Shown: in pieces, positions 60,130 to 64,000 of the stretch | Layout of the letters: every line of letters starts with the position of its first letter | How positions within the stretch are numbered: the stretch's first letter is position 1 | From: Acidaminococcus fermentans | GTDB lineage: Bacteria; Bacillota; Negativicutes; Acidaminococcales; Acidaminococcaceae | Direction of reading: 5' to 3' | NCBI RefSeq assembly: GCF_009696675.1 | Contig: NZ_VULN01000007.1 | Location: forward strand, 1-64,000 | DNA length: 64,000 nt | The notes under the pieces: model-generated | Database searches by the model: none | Seen by the model: the letters and a program-made list of their open reading frames with translations, nothing else | What the model was told of the DNA's origin: nothing | Made by a program: the position numbers and the translations under genes

Positions 60130-60537
60130 ATGAACGATATACAGAAAGCACAGATTCGGGAACTGCGGCTCCAAGGAGTCGGGTATCGGAAAATCGCCAA
60201 AGAAACAGGCATGTCGGAGAATACCGTCAAATCCTACTGCCGCAGACACCCATTATCCCTCAAGGAGCCGGAAACGGAACAAGCCCATCACTGCCTGCAA
60301 TGCGGTCAGCCTATTGAGCAGAACGACAAACGGAAGGAGAAAAAGTTCTGCTCCGATGCCTGTCGGATGGCCTGGTGGAACAGCCATCGTGACAAGGTGA
60401 ACCATAGGATTGTACGAAAGATGGAATGCCCTTGCTGTCATGAGACATTCATTGTCTACGGGAACGGGCAGCGCAAATACTGCTCCCACACTTGCTATGT
60501 AAAAGACAGGTTCGGAGGTGGCCAGGATGGACGCTAA
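60130..60537 (+). CDS. HTH plus zinc-finger regulator
   Basis: The 135-aa protein has an N-terminal resolvase/sigma-like HTH (QKAQIRELRLQGVGYRKIA, KETGMSENTVKSYCRRH). Two zinc fingers follow: CLQCGQPIEQNDKRKEKKFC with CSDAC, and CPCCHETFIVYGN with KYCSHTC. The zinc-finger half is nearly the same as the C-terminal addition of the recombinase at 4270. It lies right before two recombinase genes and may bind their DNA sites or regulate them. Its ribosome site sits in the copy 3 hairpin. The gene overlaps the next by 11 bases. Confidence 0.75.
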   Translation: MNDIQKAQIRELRLQGVGYRKIAKETGMSENTVKSYCRRHPLSLKEPETEQAHHCLQCGQPIEQNDKRKEKKFCSDACRMAWWNSHRDKVNHRIVRKMECPCCHETFIVYGNGQRKYCSHTCYVKDRFGGGQDGR

Positions 60538-60703
60538 GCAGTTGAAACAGGAGAAGATGTACCTGGCCGCCATGCATTTCATCAGGGGAATGCTCCAGAA
60601 GGGTTTGATTACAAAAGCTGAATACGGAAAAGCCGAACGGCAGCTCCGGAATAAATATTCTCCTGTGATCGGCCCATTATTAGCAGATATCGACTTGCTA
60701 TAA
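60527..60703 (+). CDS. Small SHOCT-like protein ahead of tandem recombinases
   Basis: This 58-residue protein (MDAKQLKQEKMYLAAMHFIR...) has the motif GLITKAEYGKAERQLRNKYS, like SHOCT-type ORFs, and corresponds in place and layout to the 4113 ORF. ATG 60527 has CGGAGG 9-10 bases upstream. Its end runs into the fourth CTTGCTAT promoter-like motif. Confidence 0.65.
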   Translation: MDAKQLKQEKMYLAAMHFIRGMLQKGLITKAEYGKAERQLRNKYSPVIGPLLADIDLL

Positions 60704-60726
60704 ATCCGGCTCAGAGTGAGTAATAG
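60694..60726 (+). promoter_or_regulatory. CTTGCTAT-N11-AGAGTGA promoter-like motif, copy 4
   Basis: CTTGCTAT starts inside the last codons of the SHOCT-like gene and is followed after 11 bases by AGAGTGA, then GTAATA. It would drive the two recombinases. The same motif occurs three times in the amidoligase cluster 40 kb away. Confidence 0.6.
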
Positions 60727-60746
60727 TAGTAAAAGGAGTTGATACA

Positions 60747-62510
60747 ATGAAAAAAATCACGCGGGTCAGTCGGCCCATGCCGGCCATCGTGCGGAGAAAA
60801 AAAGTGGCAGCCTATGCCCGGGTCTCCGTGGAGTCGGAACGGATGAACCATTCCCTATCGGCTCAGATCAGCTACTATAACGGCCTGATCCAGAGAAACC
60901 CGGAATGGGAATTTGCCGGTGTCTATGCAGACGACGGTATCAGCGGAACCACTATCGACAAGCGAAAAGGGTTCAAGCAGATGCTGGCGGACTGTGAAGC
61001 AGGAAAGATTGACATTATCCTTACAAAGTCCATCCAGCGCTTTGCCAGGAACACGGTAGACCTTTTAACGACAGTGCGGCATTTGAAAGACCTGGGTATA
61101 GAAGTGCGATTCGAGAAAGAGCATATCCGCTCCCTTACGGGTGACGGCGAACTGATGCTTTCCATCCTGGCATCCTTTGCCCAGGAAGAGAGCCGTTCCA
61201 TTAGTACAAATGTCAAATGGGGAACCCGAAAACGTTTTGCACAAGGGATTCCTAATGGACGGTTTCGAATCTATGGATACCGTTGGCAGGGAGATCAGCT
61301 TGTCCCTGAGCCCAAGGAAGCGTCTGTTGTAAAGCTCATTTATGACAACTTCTTAAAAGGCCTGTCCGCTGAGACCACGGAAAAGCAGCTGGAAGAAATG
61401 GGAATGAAATCCTTTAATGGGAAACATTTCGGGAATTCGGCCGTCCGGAGAATTTTAGAGAATATTACTTACACCGGTAATCTATTGTTCCAGAAAGCCT
61501 ATTCGGCAGACCCCATCACCGGAAAAACCAAAATCAATCATGGAGAACTCCCACAATATTTTGTGGAAAATACACATGAGGCCATTATCCCCATGGAAAC
61601 CTATAAAAAGGTACAGGAAGAAAGGGAAAGACGGCGGGAACTGGGGGCTTTGGCAAACTGGTCCATCGATACCTGCTGTTTTACCACCAAAATCAGGTGT
61701 GGAATCTGCGGGAAGAGTTTTGTGCATATTCGCAGTAAACGGAAAAATAAGGATTGCTGGACCTGTATTTCCCATAAAGAGAGAGGAAGAACCTGCCGTT
61801 CTAAGGGAGCTATCCCACAGAAAGTCCTAGTCAAGGAATGCACAGAAGTCCTGGGGCTTTCCGAATTCGATGAAAAAGTCTTTCTGAATCAGGTTGATAT
61901 AATTGTGGTTCCGGAACATCATGTGATGGTGTTTCATATGAAAAATGGAGAGCAGATTACACGGCAATGGGTTTCTACTGCCCGGAAGGACGCATGGACT
62001 AGTGAACGCCGGAAGGAATGGGGAGAAAGACATAAGCTAAAAAGCACAAATCCCAATCGAAAGATATTCAATGAGTTCACGGGGTTTATCAAATGCGGGA
62101 AATGTGGGGAAAATTACAGGAGCCAACAAACTACATATTCTGATGGAAAAAAGGAACGGTACTGGCGGTGTGCTGGTATATGTGGCAATGAAGCCATCAA
62201 AGACAGCACTATGAAAAAGCTAACTGCTTCTGTGCTGGGACTGGACACTTTCAATGAGGAAAAAATGGATGAATCCCTTGAAAAAGCAGTTGTCCTGAAT
62301 GGAGAAATAACATTTCATTTTAAAGATGGCCATACGGAAACCAGGCAATATAGAGAAAGAAAACGGGGAACCCGTCATAGCGAAGCGTATCGGGCTTATA
62401 TGCATGAAATCATGCAATATGCAAAACGCAAGGACCCAGAGGCTAAAAAAATAATGCTTGCGCTGAAAGAAGAATGGAAGAGAGAGGATAATCGATGGCA
62501 AAAACAGTAA
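60747..62510 (+). CDS. Large serine recombinase A of tandem pair
   Basis: This 587-aa recombinase has catalytic Ser27 in AAYARVS and the resolvase motifs ILTKSIQRFARNTVDLLTTV and SFAQEESRSISTNVKWG. A recombinase domain follows (about 165-280), then two zinc ribbons (CGICGKSFVH near 325 and CGKCGENYRS near 458). AAAGGAG precedes ATG 60747. Its stop overlaps recombinase B by 16 bases. Tandem large recombinases are typical of conjugative or phage-like elements that need both for integration and excision. Confidence 0.9.
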   Translation: MKKITRVSRPMPAIVRRKKVAAYARVSVESERMNHSLSAQISYYNGLIQRNPEWEFAGVYADDGISGTTIDKRKGFKQMLADCEAGKIDIILTKSIQRFARNTVDLLTTVRHLKDLGIEVRFEKEHIRSLTGDGELMLSILASFAQEESRSISTNVKWGTRKRFAQGIPNGRFRIYGYRWQGDQLVPEPKEASVVKLIYDNFLKGLSAETTEKQLEEMGMKSFNGKHFGNSAVRRILENITYTGNLLFQKAYSADPITGKTKINHGELPQYFVENTHEAIIPMETYKKVQEERERRRELGALANWSIDTCCFTTKIRCGICGKSFVHIRSKRKNKDCWTCISHKERGRTCRSKGAIPQKVLVKECTEVLGLSEFDEKVFLNQVDIIVVPEHHVMVFHMKNGEQITRQWVSTARKDAWTSERRKEWGERHKLKSTNPNRKIFNEFTGFIKCGKCGENYRSQQTTYSDGKKERYWRCAGICGNEAIKDSTMKKLTASVLGLDTFNEEKMDESLEKAVVLNGEITFHFKDGHTETRQYRERKRGTRHSEAYRAYMHEIMQYAKRKDPEAKKIMLALKEEWKREDNRWQKQ

Positions 62511-64000
62511 GAGCGATTCCGGCAACAATCAGCCGTTATACATCATCTCCGATAAATAGTCGGAAGAAAAGGAAAGTAGCAGGGTACGCACGGGTTTCAA
62601 CAGACCACGATGATCAGATTACCAGCTATGAAGCCCAGGTGGACTATTACACAAACTACATCAAAGGACGGGACGATTGGGACTTCGTGGGTATGTACAC
62701 GGACGAAGGCATCTCCGCCACCAACACTCGTCATCGGGATGGGTTCAAACGGATGGTCAAAGATGCCCTGGACGGGAAAATCGACCTGATCATCACAAAG
62801 TCGGTCAGTCGGTTTGCTAGAAATACCGTCGATAGCCTTTCCACTATTCGGAAATTAAAAGAACACAAAATAGAGTGCTACTTTGAAAAGGAAAATATCT
62901 GGACTTTCGACAGCAAGGGAGAATTGCTCCTGACGATCATGAGTTCCCTGGCCCAGGAAGAAAGCCGGAGTATTTCAGAAAATGTCACCTGGGGTCATCG
63001 GAAGCGGTTTGCCGATGGCAAAGTCAGCGTCGCTTACAGCCGTTTCCTGGGATACAAGAAAGGCCCGAACGGTGGGCTAGTAGTTGTACCAGAAGAAGCA
63101 ACAACGATCAAGCTCATCTACAAGCTATTCCTAGAAGGCTTGGGAACAACAACTATTGCCAAGCAACTAACAAAACGAGGACTTAAAACCCCAGGAGGAA
63201 AATCCAAATGGAGTGCACGTACGGTTTACAGTATCCTTCAAAACGAAAAGTACAAGGGAGATGCACTTCTACAAAAAAGCTATACGGTTGATTTTCTTAC
63301 AAAGAAAACGAAAATCAACGAAGGGGAAGTCCCCCAATACTATGTAGAGCATGACCATGAAGCCATTATTGAACCTCAGACCTTTGAAATGGTGCAAGCG
63401 GAACTGAAACGTAGAAATAAAGCACGGAAGTACTTCAGTGGTACCAGCATCTTTTCCACCAAAATCCAGTGTGCTGAATGCGGAGGATGGTACGGTGCGA
63501 AGGTCTGGCACTCCAATGACAAGTACCGCAGGATCATCTACCAGTGCAATAATAAGTTCCGAAACAATACAGGGTGCAGAACGCCGCATCTGACAGAAGA
63601 GGAAATCAAGATGTACTTCGTCCGGGCAATGAACAAGATGATTACAGAGAAGGATGAGATCATCCAAACCATCGAGGATGCTAGGCAGGTGATCTGTGAC
63701 AACGGAGACCTTCTAGCCAAACGAGATGCCATGCAGAAGGAAATCGGCATCCTGGTGGAAATGGCCCAGAATGCTGTGGAACAGAATGCACGGGTGGCGC
63801 AGAACCAGGAAGAGTACCAAAAACAGTATGATGACATCATCGGCCGCTATGATGTAATGAAAATTGAGTACGAACAACTGTGTGAGAAGATTGAAAACCG
63901 CCAGGATCGGAATGAGCAGCTTGGACGGTTCATTCAGGAACTGAAAGGTCGGGATAGCCTGCTCACCGAATTTGACCATTCACTCTGGTGTGCCCTGGTC
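62495..64000 (+). CDS. Large serine recombinase B, cut by the window end
   Basis: At least 502 residues are encoded from ATG 62495 without a stop before the window ends. Ser35 in GYARVSTDHDD is the catalytic residue. Resolvase motifs LIITKSVSRFARNTVDSLST and SSLAQEESRSISENVTWGHR, a recombinase domain and a zinc ribbon (CAECGGWYGA...C...C) follow. A long coiled coil (about 375-490) controls synapsis in this family. The resolvase part closely resembles the recombinase at 4270, so these two are near relatives. The missing C-terminus is outside the window. Confidence 0.9.
   Translation, partial: MAKTVRAIPATISRYTSSPINSRKKRKVAGYARVSTDHDDQITSYEAQVDYYTNYIKGRDDWDFVGMYTDEGISATNTRHRDGFKRMVKDALDGKIDLIITKSVSRFARNTVDSLSTIRKLKEHKIECYFEKENIWTFDSKGELLLTIMSSLAQEESRSISENVTWGHRKRFADGKVSVAYSRFLGYKKGPNGGLVVVPEEATTIKLIYKLFLEGLGTTTIAKQLTKRGLKTPGGKSKWSARTVYSILQNEKYKGDALLQKSYTVDFLTKKTKINEGEVPQYYVEHDHEAIIEPQTFEMVQAELKRRNKARKYFSGTSIFSTKIQCAECGGWYGAKVWHSNDKYRRIIYQCNNKFRNNTGCRTPHLTEEEIKMYFVRAMNKMITEKDEIIQTIEDARQVICDNGDLLAKRDAMQKEIGILVEMAQNAVEQNARVAQNQEEYQKQYDDIIGRYDVMKIEYEQLCEKIENRQDRNEQLGRFIQELKGRDSLLTEFDHSLWCALV

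Noticed and set aside
1-64000. tRNA, rRNA, retron or diversity-generating retroelement
   Set aside because: I saw no tRNA cloverleaf, no rRNA-like segment and no reverse transcriptase motif; a tRNA or covariance-model scan would be needed to exclude small RNAs fully.

Overview
The window looks like a Firmicutes-type chromosome. A Negativicutes (diderm Firmicute) host is my best guess, from the mix of Firmicutes phage families with a possible spanin-like overlapping gene pair, but no ribosomal or core marker confirms it. Almost everything here is mobile or accessory DNA. No rRNA, tRNA or CRISPR array was found.

Layout. (1) 0.1-3.8 kb: an IS4-family transposase, an RtcB-type RNA ligase and a DUF4268 nuclease-like protein. 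(2) 4.1-9.4 kb: an AT-richer island with a small SHOCT-like ORF, a large serine recombinase carrying an extra C-terminal zinc-finger region, an excisionase-like HTH protein and a three-gene cassette ending in a Hanks-type protein kinase. The cassette is a plausible but unproven defence system. (3) 9.5-46.5 kb: a GC-rich siphophage-type prophage in canonical order. It has a structured leader RNA region and a sigma-like regulator, then antirepressor, primase-helicase, three hairpin-bounded repeats, VRR-NUC, a frameshifted SNF2 helicase, a late regulator, HNH, small terminase, ParB-methylase, an amidoligase cluster and an intein-containing large terminase. After that come portal, ClpP protease, capsid, connectors, tail tube, tail chaperone with a -1 frameshift site, tape measure, baseplate, fibre and lysis. 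(4) 46.6-48.3 kb: a Nudix hydrolase, an exported protein and two decayed gene fragments. (5) 48.3-55.4 kb: an AT-rich, partly decayed restriction-modification island with two methylase genes, a broken EVE-type gene, a GIY-YIG/helicase protein, a type III Res remnant and a GIY-YIG-DUF4357 protein. (6) 55.6-64 kb: a second phage early module (DUF2800, DUF2815, family A DNA polymerase), then an HTH zinc-finger protein, a SHOCT-like ORF and two tandem large serine recombinases, the last running off the window.

The most interesting system lies at 37.6-44.8 kb, inside the prophage tail/lysis interval. Two radical SAM/SPASM enzymes sit in a tightly coupled operon with two proteins made largely of CQx repeats. 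A baseplate-position protein in the same operon ends with the same alternating-cysteine tail (CNCNC...CSDDS) as the two Cys-rich proteins. A Hint-like protein and two unknown proteins complete the cassette. I infer that the phage post-translationally modifies a Cys-rich tail or baseplate component.

Three further non-coding signals stand out. A motif GAAACCGTCAGA-N16-GGCTA occurs three times ahead of phage genes, with covarying stems in two copies. Three tandem hairpin-bounded repeats follow the primase, and their arms covary. A promoter-like motif CTTGCTAT-N11-AGAGTGA occurs four times.
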